This document shows, piece by piece, positions 1-6,146 of a stretch of 16,472 nucleotides of DNA; position 1 is the first letter of the stretch; every line of letters begins with the position of its first letter. The translations under genes and the position numbers were made by a program. The notes below the pieces were generated by a model. The model ran no database searches. It saw only the letters and a list, made by a program, of their open reading frames with translations, and was not told the DNA's origin. Location: assembly GCA_015488125.1 (NCBI GenBank), contig WFOJ01000011.1, forward strand, positions 1-16,472. Reading direction: 5' to 3'. The stretch comes from Mariprofundaceae bacterium. GTDB lineage: Bacteria > Pseudomonadota > Zetaproteobacteria > Mariprofundales > Mariprofundaceae.

Positions 1-157
1 ACTGCTGGCGCATGTGCAACTGACACCGACCATGACCCTGCCGAATATCACACTGACGGTCATGCTGAAACATTCCGCCGATCTGAAGGCCGTCGAAGCA
101 CCGAATCATTCCAGCGGTTGGGTATCGAAAGCGGTGCATGTAACCGTCACAGAATGA
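1..157 (+). CDS. C-terminal fragment of an unrecognised protein
   Basis: An open frame enters from the left edge (first full codon at 2) and ends at TGA 155-157, giving 51 residues that end in HVTVTE. The TGA overlaps the mog start as ATGA, which suggests translational coupling and membership of the same operon. The fragment is rich in beta-formers (LTPTMTLPNITLTVML) and has no motif I recognise. The overlap with mog supports it being real coding sequence; the product is unknown. Confidence 0.5.
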   Translation, partial: LLAHVQLTPTMTLPNITLTVMLKHSADLKAVEAPNHSSGWVSKAVHVTVTE

Positions 158-636
158 CGCAGCAACCGCTGAATGTTGGCGTACTGACCCTGTCGGATTC
201 ACGTGATGCGAGTGAAGACAGGGCAGGCGCGGCGATTCTTGCCATGATTAAGGCGCAGGGATGGCAGCAAAAGGCCTATGCTCTGCTGCCGGACGAGCGG
301 CATCTGATTGTCCGGACGCTGACATCATGGTCAGACGAAGAGCATCTTGACCTTGTTTTAACGGTGGGTGGCACAGGGCTTTCGCCGCGTGATGTCACAC
401 CGGAAGCGACGCGTGATGTGATTGAGCGTGAAGTTCCGGGCCTCGTCGAGGCCATTCGGGCCGAAAGCTGGAAGATCAAACATGTCACCGCGCTTTCCCG
501 CGCTGTATGCGGTGTTCGCGGCACGACCCTGATGCTGAATCTGCCGGGTTCCACAAAGGGCGCGGTGGAATCACTGGGCTTTGTGCTGGATGTGCTGCCC
601 CATGCCATCCACACGCTGCATGGTGGAGGTCATTAA
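154..636 (+). CDS. mog: MogA/MoaB-family molybdenum cofactor biosynthesis protein
   Basis: A 160-residue cytosolic protein of the MogA/MoaB family, which adenylylates molybdopterin before molybdate insertion. The N-terminus VGVLTLSDSR leads into the Rossmann-like fold. The signature GGTGLSPRDVTPEAT is at residues 72-86, with D80 at the place of the conserved catalytic Asp, and LNLPGSTKGA forms the second substrate loop. I chose ATG 154 because it overlaps the upstream stop (ATGA) and gives the usual family N-terminus; the in-frame GTG-type start at 118 adds an unlikely basic extension. The length is nearer MoaB (about 170) than E. coli MogA (about 195), so which of the two it is remains open, although a role in Mo cofactor synthesis is secure. 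The downstream tatBC and mod genes fit export and supply of molybdoenzymes. Confidence 0.9.
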   Translation: MTQQPLNVGVLTLSDSRDASEDRAGAAILAMIKAQGWQQKAYALLPDERHLIVRTLTSWSDEEHLDLVLTVGGTGLSPRDVTPEATRDVIEREVPGLVEAIRAESWKIKHVTALSRAVCGVRGTTLMLNLPGSTKGAVESLGFVLDVLPHAIHTLHGGGH

Positions 637-1103
637 TGCCTGATATCGGCCTGATTGAACTGGTGGTGATTGGTCTGGTGCTGTTTCTGGTTGTCGGGCC
701 GGAGCGCATGCCCGAATTGCTCTCGCAGGTAGCGGGCATAATTCGCAAGACCAGATCGTGGGTGAACGATGCCAAAGGCATGGTGCAGGAACAGGCGATG
801 GAACTGAAGGATCCGCTGACGCAGGCCAGAGAAGTCGTGCGCGGTGAGATTGAAGGGGCAACGGATGATGTTGCCGGTGATGTGCGCAGGGAACTGCGGG
901 AACTAAAGGAAACGGGCGAAGTCATGAAACAACGCCCGCTCTCCGAAATCTATGCGGAAATGCAACGCAACACAGCACAGGATGCAAAAACCACCGACGA
1001 TACCAGCCAGGGCTTTATGCAGGGTTATACGCGCCCCGAGACTGCCGCTCAGGACGCGCCAGCAACGCCTGCCAAAGCAGAAAAAGGCATAAAAGATGAG
1101 TGA
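636..1103 (+). CDS. tatB: Sec-independent protein translocase subunit TatB
   Basis: A 155-residue membrane protein of the twin-arginine translocase, forming with TatC the receptor for folded Tat substrates. It starts MPDIGLIELVVIG, with the conserved Glu at residue 8 inside a single N-terminal membrane helix (about 5-20). The hinge GPERMP (21-26) follows, then an amphipathic helix and a long charged, probably helical tail. ATG 636 overlaps the mog stop (TAATG) and has GGAGGT about 8 nt upstream, which decides the start over the in-frame one at 507. PERMP, rather than an FG...LP motif, separates it from TatA. It overlaps tatC by 8 nt. No tatA is present in this window. Confidence 0.93.
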   Translation: MPDIGLIELVVIGLVLFLVVGPERMPELLSQVAGIIRKTRSWVNDAKGMVQEQAMELKDPLTQAREVVRGEIEGATDDVAGDVRRELRELKETGEVMKQRPLSEIYAEMQRNTAQDAKTTDDTSQGFMQGYTRPETAAQDAPATPAKAEKGIKDE

Positions 1104-1884
1104 GCACCAGCCTGGCGTACCCGGGGACCAGCCCAGTCCACTGACAACGCATCTGCTGGAACTGAAACGGCGGCTGACCATTGCCGTGGTGGTGTATCTT
1201 CTCGGCGTGATGGTACTGATGAACTACTCGGATGTGGTGTATGATGCCATCTCCCTGCCGCTGCGCGAGGCTTTGCCGGAAGGCTCGCCGATGGTGTTTA
1301 TCGGTGCGCCGGATGTGTTTTTCACCTATCTGAAAGTGGCGCTGCTGGTCAGCCTGTTTGCCACTTCGCCGGTGACGCTGTATCAGTTATGGGCTTTTGT
1401 TGCGCCGGGGCTGTATCGGCATGAACGCCGGGTGTTTGTCGGCTACTTGTCTGCCAGCATTGTGTTGTTGCTGGCGGGCGCGGCTTTTGCCTATTTCGTG
1501 GTGTTTCCGCTGGCTTTCAAATTCTTTCTTGGCTTCGCCAGCGAGCATATTCAGGCCATGCCAGCGGTGAAGGAATATCTGTCGTTTGCTCTGAAGCTGC
1601 TGTTTGCCTTTGGCCTGAGTTTCCAGATTCCGATTCTGTTGATGATTCTTTCCCGGCTGGAGCTGATCGACCCTGAAAGCCTGGCGGGCAAACGCCGCTT
1701 TGTCATTCTGTGGGTGTTTGTCGCCGGTGCCCTGCTGACGCCACCGGATGTAATCTCACAGGTCATGCTGGCGCTGCCCATGCTGGTGCTGTTTGAAATA
1801 GGCCTGTTTCTGGCCAGGCAGGGACGCAAACGGGCAGCGCGGCTGAAGGCACAGCAGGAAGAACAGGAAGCATCCGGCGCATGA
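1096..1884 (+). CDS. tatC: Sec-independent protein translocase subunit TatC
   Basis: A 262-residue polytopic inner-membrane protein with six predicted helices, the core receptor of the Tat pathway that binds the twin-arginine signal. Conserved landmarks are THLLELKRRL (18-27; E22 is the signal-binding Glu, E. coli E15), YQLWAFVAPGLYRHERR (96-112; E110 corresponds to E. coli E103), AFAYFVVFPLAF (130-141) and LTPPDV (214-219; D218 corresponds to D211). The intramembrane Glu170 of E. coli is Gln177 here (GLSFQIP). The C-terminal tail after helix 6 is Lys/Arg/Gln/Glu-rich. The start ATG 1096 lies inside the tatB 3' end, implying coupled translation, and the stop overlaps the next gene as ATGA. 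Confidence 0.96.
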   Translation: MSEHQPGVPGDQPSPLTTHLLELKRRLTIAVVVYLLGVMVLMNYSDVVYDAISLPLREALPEGSPMVFIGAPDVFFTYLKVALLVSLFATSPVTLYQLWAFVAPGLYRHERRVFVGYLSASIVLLLAGAAFAYFVVFPLAFKFFLGFASEHIQAMPAVKEYLSFALKLLFAFGLSFQIPILLMILSRLELIDPESLAGKRRFVILWVFVAGALLTPPDVISQVMLALPMLVLFEIGLFLARQGRKRAARLKAQQEEQEASGA

Positions 1885-2384
1885 GTCAGCCGTCACCGTG
1901 GCTGCTGCAACATCTGGAGCAAATACATGCTGATGCTGAGGTGCTCGATTTGGCAAGCGGATGTGGCCGTCATTGCCAGCCACTGCTGGCGAAAGGTTGC
2001 CGAGTATGGGCGGTTGATCGTGATATGCATGCTTTGCAAGGCATTGCGCCGTGTCAGCGCCTGAGGCGCTGGGTCTGGGATGTGGAAACCGCCGGACTGC
2101 CTGAAGCCTTGCAGGTGGATGTGCTGCTGGCCTTTAATTATTTGCATCGCGGATTGTTTGCAACACTTGGCCGTCACCTGCACAGGGGCGGCTTATTGCT
2201 GCATGAAACTTTTCATATCCGCAACCGGCAGGAAAACGGGCGGCCCCGGCGCGAGCATTTTTGCTGGCAACAGGGTGAGGCGGAACGTTTTTTCAGGCAA
2301 TGCGGCTTTCGCATTGTGGCAAGCGAAGATGGCGTGGCATCAGCAGGTCGCTGGCTTACGCGAATCGCAGCGGTACGGGAATGA
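1881..2384 (+). CDS. Small class I SAM-dependent methyltransferase, TehB-like
   Basis: A 167-residue cytosolic protein with the Rossmann methyltransferase core. Motif I is VLDLASGCGRH (21-31), which binds the SAM methionine and ribose edge; the acidic ribose-binding residue is D46 in VWAVDRD. DVLLAFNYLHRGLF (80-93) forms strand 4 and the post-motif, followed by LHRGGLLLHETF (100-111), very like the GG..L.ET segment of TehB-type methyltransferases. The substrate is unknown; TehB homologues methylate tellurite or selenite, but the family is broad and I would not transfer that function. It starts at ATG 1881 overlapping the tatC stop (ATGA) and ends 13 nt before the fusion gene. Confidence 0.8.
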   Translation: MSQPSPWLLQHLEQIHADAEVLDLASGCGRHCQPLLAKGCRVWAVDRDMHALQGIAPCQRLRRWVWDVETAGLPEALQVDVLLAFNYLHRGLFATLGRHLHRGGLLLHETFHIRNRQENGRPRREHFCWQQGEAERFFRQCGFRIVASEDGVASAGRWLTRIAAVRE

Positions 2385-2397
2385 GGGTATTGACTTG

Positions 2398-3747
2398 ATG
2401 AGCTATACAAAACGGGTGATGACGAATATTGCCAGCGTGCATGAACAGCCAGAACATGAAAGTGATCGGCCTGTCGCGTATTGCCATGTGATTGATGAGG
2501 CAGTGAGCACACGGGATGTTCAGGCGGTGATGGCCCTAGCCGGGCGGCAGCCGGTCATGCTCATGGGAACGCACCGGCCGCTGGCAGATCTGTTTCCTGC
2601 CTCTTCTTTCGTTCAGCTAACAGCGCGAACCACGTCGGATATGCAACGCAACCAGGCATTGCAACAATATGGCGAACTGCTCGGCAGGGAGTTGCGAACG
2701 CTGGGCTATTCCATCCTGCATGTGCCCGTGGCGCGGCATGGGCAGGGTGTATTTGCCAGCGATACTGAAGCCAACAGCGAATCCCTCGCTGCCTTGTGGT
2801 CGGGGCTGCGCATTGAAGGCGTGGCCATGTGTGCCGAACTGCCGTCTGACGGCGCAAATGGCGTGGACTGGCAACAGCTACGCTATGCACTGGTCTCCGG
2901 CCTTCCGTTTGTCAGCGTGCCCTGTGCGCTGGCCCGGGAAACAGTGTTGGCTGAACTGATGGATACGGAACGTTTTGCTGGCGTCGCCTGTGTTTCGGGT
3001 CTTGGTGCAAGCGGCCTTGAAGGCATGGCCTTGCTGGATGAAGCTGTCCGTTTGCTTGATATGGGCTGGCATGCGCTGATTCTGGATGATGTGCAGGCGG
3101 ATACGGCCAAAGCACTGTTGCATGGACTGGCTGAACGGGAAACGGGAAATCAAAACGCGCAACAGGATGCCACCGGACGACTGAACAAGCGCATGAGCAT
3201 GCTGGCCGGGGTTGAAGGACGCGGTGAAGGCGCGGTGGCGCTGGATCGGGATGCCGATTATATGCTCAAACGCCGGGTGCTGTCGCACAAGCTGGGCATT
3301 GATGATGCCTATGCCTTTGCTGAACGGCCTGCCCGATGGGGCAGTATGGTGCGGTTTCATTACCGCCTGCAGGTGGACGGGGAAGTGCGCGACGAAAATC
3401 AGGACGATGGCCTGCGCGCCCTGCTTGGCAAGGGGCAGGTGATTCCCGGCCTGGAAACAGCATTGGTGGGACGACGCAAAGGCGATACCTTCCGCCTTGA
3501 GATTGCGCCGGAAGATGGCTATGGCGTGGCAGAGCCAGGACAGATTCACCGCATCCCGCGCTCGGGCATTCTGCTGGCACCGGGGCAGCGCCTGCAGGTG
3601 GGAGCCAGCGCCATGATTCCGGGAGCTGGCGGCGTGGTTCAGGGACGCATTATCAGCATGGATGACGAAGAGGTCGTGGTGGATGCCAACCATGAACTGG
3701 CAGGAAAAACGCTGGTGTTTGATATCACCATCGTTGATGTTGTGTGA
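2398..3747 (+). CDS. Fusion: degenerate NagZ-like GH3 barrel + SlyD-type FKBP prolyl isomerase
   Basis: A 449-residue protein without a signal peptide. Residues about 315-449 are a SlyD-type FKBP peptidyl-prolyl isomerase: GKGQVIPGLETALVGRRKGD (344-363), PEDGYG (371-376), an insert-in-flap region (about 377-428), then VVVDANHELAGKTLVF (426-441). The His/Cys-rich metal tail of E. coli SlyD is missing. Residues about 25-270 look like a compacted GH3 beta-N-acetylhexosaminidase (NagZ) barrel: LLGRELRTLGYSILHVPVA (94-112) matches the ELRALG...FAPVLD segment, and FAGVACVSG (193-201) matches the strand carrying the nucleophile. The general acid/base loop KHFPGHG reads AELPSDG (146-152), and SDDL with the nucleophile Asp reads SGLG (200-203), so hydrolase activity is unlikely. 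ATG 2398 has AGGG about 10 nt upstream; ATG 2419 is an alternative. The open frame extends back to 2080 through the methyltransferase, but that part is a shadow. The PPIase call is firm; the GH3 relationship is inferred by eye. Confidence 0.8.
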   Translation: MSYTKRVMTNIASVHEQPEHESDRPVAYCHVIDEAVSTRDVQAVMALAGRQPVMLMGTHRPLADLFPASSFVQLTARTTSDMQRNQALQQYGELLGRELRTLGYSILHVPVARHGQGVFASDTEANSESLAALWSGLRIEGVAMCAELPSDGANGVDWQQLRYALVSGLPFVSVPCALARETVLAELMDTERFAGVACVSGLGASGLEGMALLDEAVRLLDMGWHALILDDVQADTAKALLHGLAERETGNQNAQQDATGRLNKRMSMLAGVEGRGEGAVALDRDADYMLKRRVLSHKLGIDDAYAFAERPARWGSMVRFHYRLQVDGEVRDENQDDGLRALLGKGQVIPGLETALVGRRKGDTFRLEIAPEDGYGVAEPGQIHRIPRSGILLAPGQRLQVGASAMIPGAGGVVQGRIISMDDEEVVVDANHELAGKTLVFDITIVDVV

Positions 3748-3762
3748 AGGATACGCTTTATG

Positions 3763-3803
3763 AGTCCTATAGGTCTTATAAGTCCTATAGGACTTACAGG
3801 ACT
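3763..3803. repeat. 18-bp tandem repeat forming a perfect palindrome
   Basis: The 102-nt gap between the fusion gene and the rhodanese gene holds about 2.3 copies of an 18-bp unit beginning AGTCCTATAGG (at 3763 and 3781, partial at 3799); the two full copies differ at two positions. The second copy forms a perfect 18-bp palindrome TAAGTCCTATAGGACTTA at 3779-3796. Outward pairing continues from 3773-3777 to 3798-3802 with one mismatch and one G-U, so the transcript could fold into a long AT-rich stem. No U-tract follows immediately (TATCATTTT is 3803-3811), so it is not a classical terminator. It may be a dispersed intergenic repeat, an attenuating or mRNA-stabilising hairpin, or a dimeric protein-binding site. 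It is not a CRISPR array. Confidence 0.7.
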
Positions 3804-3849
3804 ATCATTTTCCACCTGAAGAATACCTGAGAACCGGAGCAATTCAGCG

Positions 3850-4302
3850 ATGATAAAATGGCCTGTCATCTTTCCCCTGTTGTTACTGCTGTTGCCGGGC
3901 ATGGCTGCGGCAGCGGCCGGGCTTACACCGCGGCAGGCTAAATCGTGGCTGAATGAAACAAAGCATGTGCATATCGTCGATATCCGGCCAGCGGAGCGCT
4001 ACATGACTGGCACGCTGAAAGGCGCGCTGCATTTAAGCTTTGCTGCTTTTCGCGCTATGCAGGCAGAGCCGGAAGCGCATGTATTGCTGATTGCCGATCA
4101 GGTGGATGAACGGCAACTGCCAACAGGCTATGCCGAACTTCGGATATTGCAGGGAACACCTGAGCTATGGCATGGCGCCGGGCTGCCCGTGGTCAGGGTA
4201 AAAGTGAGCAAACCGGCTTTCGTCATCCCTCGTGGCCTGTGTGAAATGAATGAACCGGCGGATGAACATGAAGCGGAAGTGGTGGAGGAAGCATGGAAGT
4301 GA
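3850..4302 (+). CDS. Exported rhodanese-like protein lacking the active-site cysteine
   Basis: A 150-residue protein with a signal peptide: K3, a Leu-rich core (about 8-16) and a likely cleavage in the Ala run at 19-23, placing it in the periplasm. The rhodanese fold is recognisable: VDIRPAERYMTGTLKGALHL (43-62) matches DvRpp.Ey..GHi.gA, and ELWHGAGLPVV (105-115) is the C-terminal W..aGLPv motif. The active-site loop that normally reads C-x5-R is LLIADQVDER (79-88), with no Cys, so sulfur-transferase activity by the usual route is not expected. The only cysteine is C131, in an extension VIPRGLCEMNEP that ends in an acidic tail. ATG 3850 has GGAG about 10 nt upstream. The gene overlaps the next by 10 nt, so the two products are probably made together. 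The function is unknown. Confidence 0.75.
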   Translation: MIKWPVIFPLLLLLLPGMAAAAAGLTPRQAKSWLNETKHVHIVDIRPAERYMTGTLKGALHLSFAAFRAMQAEPEAHVLLIADQVDERQLPTGYAELRILQGTPELWHGAGLPVVRVKVSKPAFVIPRGLCEMNEPADEHEAEVVEEAWK

Positions 4303-4943
4303 GTAAATGGCTGAGGCAGCTTGCCATGATCATGCTGCTGACAGGCGTGGCGGTGGATGCACTGGCGGATCAGGTCGTGCTGACAGGTGGAAAGACGTAC
4401 CACGGCAGCATTCTCTCGATGGATGATCAGCAGGTGGTGCTGCGTGATCATAACGGCGTGGAAATGCGCATTCCCCGGCACAGCATCAGCGCCATTCATA
4501 TGGGTGATGTTGCTGAACATTCGGCTGCGCTGCCACCTGCACCGAAACCCACAAACAAGCAGCGCTCTTTTCTGGCAAGCATACTCGGCGATGATCAGGC
4601 GGATGCATCCGCCTTTCGCGGGCTGCCCCTGCGCTCACTTGCCGATGCGTTGAAAGCCGCTCCGGGTGAACAGCTACGTCTGCATGGCCGTTACGGTCGT
4701 CTGCACAAAAACCATCTCGGTCTTCCGCAACAGGGGCGTTCATGGTATATCAATGATGGCGAGCGGGAGTTGCATATTGTCGGTGTCATGCCTTCCAATT
4801 TGTCCTCATTCAGCCGTGAACACTGGGGCTCCGAAGTGGAAGTGGCAGGGCGGATGGAGCAGGGCAAGGATGCACCGATCTTCCATGCCGCGTATAGCCG
4901 CCTGATCAAACGCCGCCAGTCGTCCATGCCGACGCATTACTGA
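4293..4943 (+). CDS. Exported protein of unknown function with an Sm/SH3-like strand region
   Basis: 216 residues. Residues 1-25 form a signal peptide (KWLRQLAMIMLLTGVAVDALA, cleavage likely after ALA-25), so the product is probably periplasmic. Residues about 27-70 have the alternating-strand pattern of a small beta-barrel (VVLTGGKTYHGSILSMDD, then VVLRDHNGVEMRIPRHSISAI), as in exported Sm/SH3-like domains. A Pro-rich linker (80-88) leads to a C-terminal part (about 110-205) that is also beta-rich and could be an OB-type fold (EQLRLHGRYG, WYINDGERELHIVGV, GSEVEVAGRM). No catalytic motif is visible. It has a good GGAGGA site upstream, overlaps the rhodanese-like gene by 10 nt and precedes modG by 4 nt, so it sits in the molybdate operon. 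I do not recognise a named family; the fold assignments are by eye. Confidence 0.65.
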   Translation: MEVSKWLRQLAMIMLLTGVAVDALADQVVLTGGKTYHGSILSMDDQQVVLRDHNGVEMRIPRHSISAIHMGDVAEHSAALPPAPKPTNKQRSFLASILGDDQADASAFRGLPLRSLADALKAAPGEQLRLHGRYGRLHKNHLGLPQQGRSWYINDGERELHIVGVMPSNLSSFSREHWGSEVEVAGRMEQGKDAPIFHAAYSRLIKRRQSSMPTHY

Positions 4944-4947
4944 CAGC

Positions 4948-5382
4948 TTGCCATTGTCGCAACGCACAGAACCCCTGCCTAACCGGATCAGGGCAACGAT
5001 AAGTGAGCTTTGCTGTGGAAAAATCAGCGCCGTGGTCAGGCTGGATGCGGGCAGGCAACGCTTGCGGGCGGTTGTTACCACCGAATCAGTCAACCAACTC
5101 GGACTTGCCACAGGCTCCGCCGTTTTCGTCGAATTCAACAGCCATGAAGTGCTGCTGATGCGCGAGCCGCTGCCTGCCATGAGCGCTGGCAATGTGTTTC
5201 GCTGCGTCATCGCCAACATTCGTCCGGGCGATGTGATGGCGATGGTTGAACTGGATAGCGACGGATTTCGCATCCGCTCCTGGATTACACGCGAAGCGGC
5301 TGAGACGCTGGGGCTGCAAGCCGGGCAGACTGTTGTGGCTGTGGTCAAATCAACCGAGGTCAGTCTGGAGCTTGCCTCTTGA
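4948..5382 (+). CDS. modG: Molbindin-type molybdate-binding protein with two Mop domains (ModG-like)
   Basis: A 144-residue protein made almost entirely of two Mop/TOBE repeats: about 12-70 (NRIRATISELCCGKISAVV ... VFVEFNSHEVLLM) and about 78-142 (GNVFRCVIANIRPGDVMAMV ... VVAVVKSTEVSLEL). The size and layout match Azotobacter ModG (about 142 residues), whose oligomers bind molybdate or tungstate at subunit interfaces and are thought to store or buffer Mo in the cytosol. There is no ATG near the domain start. TTG 4948 is the best candidate and TTG 4954 is possible; neither has a clear Shine-Dalgarno, so it may be translated by re-initiation from the stop 4 nt upstream. Its TGA overlaps the modA start (TTGA). 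Position just upstream of modABC supports the call. Confidence 0.85.
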   Translation: MPLSQRTEPLPNRIRATISELCCGKISAVVRLDAGRQRLRAVVTTESVNQLGLATGSAVFVEFNSHEVLLMREPLPAMSAGNVFRCVIANIRPGDVMAMVELDSDGFRIRSWITREAAETLGLQAGQTVVAVVKSTEVSLELAS

Positions 5383-6146
5383 GGACTGCCCGCAATGCGT
5401 TCGCTGCTTTGCTGTGCCTGTTGCTGGCCACTGCGGCGCATGGTGAAACGGTTCGGGTGGCTGCCGCTGCCGATCTGGCTTTTGCCATGCAGGATGTGAT
5501 CAGGGTCTGGCAGCAAAAAGGCGGCGGTGATATTCGCTTAAGCCTTGGTTCATCGGGGAATGTTTATCACCAGATCATGCACGGCGCGCCCTTTGATCTC
5601 TTTTTTTCCGCTGATGCTGTTTATATCGAACGTCTGGACGCGAACAAAATATGCCGCCGGGCCGCCTATGCCAGCGGGCGCATTGTCTGGTTTGTGCCGA
5701 TGGCATCGCCGCTTTCTGCTTCTCTGGCGCTGAGCGAACTGCCTGAATCCCTGCGCCAGCATGCCGACTGGAAAATCGCCATCGCCAATCCTCAACACGC
5801 CCCTTATGGCAGGGCTGCACAGCAGGCTTTGCAACATGCAGGCGTATGGAAGTTCGTCAAAACGCATCTGATTTACGGCGAAAATGCGGCGCAGGCGGCG
5901 CAGTTTACGATCTCCGGTTCAGCAGCAGGCGGCCTGATTCCGCTATCCATCGCCAGCAGTCAGCGTTTTCAGAGCAGGGGGCATTACCGCCTGATTGCGG
6001 CGACTGCTCACGCGCCGCTGCGTCAGGAAATGGCTTTGCTTAGCTGCGACAACACCGAAGCCGGGCGTTTTTTTGACTTTTTTCGCAGCCCTGCCGTGCG
6101 CGCGATGCTCGCCACCTACGGTTTCCGGCAAGCTAAACAACCGTGA
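5379..6146 (+). CDS. modA: Molybdate ABC transporter, periplasmic binding protein
   Basis: A 255-residue type II periplasmic binding protein that captures molybdate or tungstate for ModBC. A signal peptide spans about 1-22 (ALLCLLLATAAHG). Family motifs follow: VRVAAAADLAFAM (25-37), LSLGSSGNVYHQI (54-66) with the oxyanion-binding Ser residues, GAPFDLFFSAD (69-79), IANPQHAPYG (135-144) and YGENAAQAAQFTISGSAAGG (166-185). The TTG start overlaps the modG stop (TTGA) and has GGAG 8 nt upstream; the nearby ATG at 5395 is out of frame. Length is normal for ModA. Coupled translation with modG and modB is likely. Confidence 0.93.
   Translation: MRTARNAFAALLCLLLATAAHGETVRVAAAADLAFAMQDVIRVWQQKGGGDIRLSLGSSGNVYHQIMHGAPFDLFFSADAVYIERLDANKICRRAAYASGRIVWFVPMASPLSASLALSELPESLRQHADWKIAIANPQHAPYGRAAQQALQHAGVWKFVKTHLIYGENAAQAAQFTISGSAAGGLIPLSIASSQRFQSRGHYRLIAATAHAPLRQEMALLSCDNTEAGRFFDFFRSPAVRAMLATYGFRQAKQP

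Noticed and set aside
118..153. Earlier in-frame start for mog
   Set aside because: The extra residues are not family-like, and ATG 154 forms the ATGA overlap with the upstream gene.
507..635. Earlier in-frame start for tatB
   Set aside because: It would place a long non-membrane segment before the conserved N-terminal helix; ATG 636 has a strong GGAGGT site.
2080..2397. Upstream extension of the fusion-gene frame by about 106 codons
   Set aside because: It lies inside the methyltransferase gene in another frame, the translation is Cys/Trp-rich and unlike either domain, and ATG 2398 with an AGGG site gives a sensible start.
2398..3747. Active NagZ or a nickel-handling SlyD
   Set aside because: The GH3 catalytic motifs are missing and there is no His/Cys-rich C-terminal metal tail, so neither activity should be annotated.
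3763..3803. CRISPR-like repeat
   Set aside because: The units are contiguous with no spacers, only about 2.3 copies, and no cas genes are nearby.
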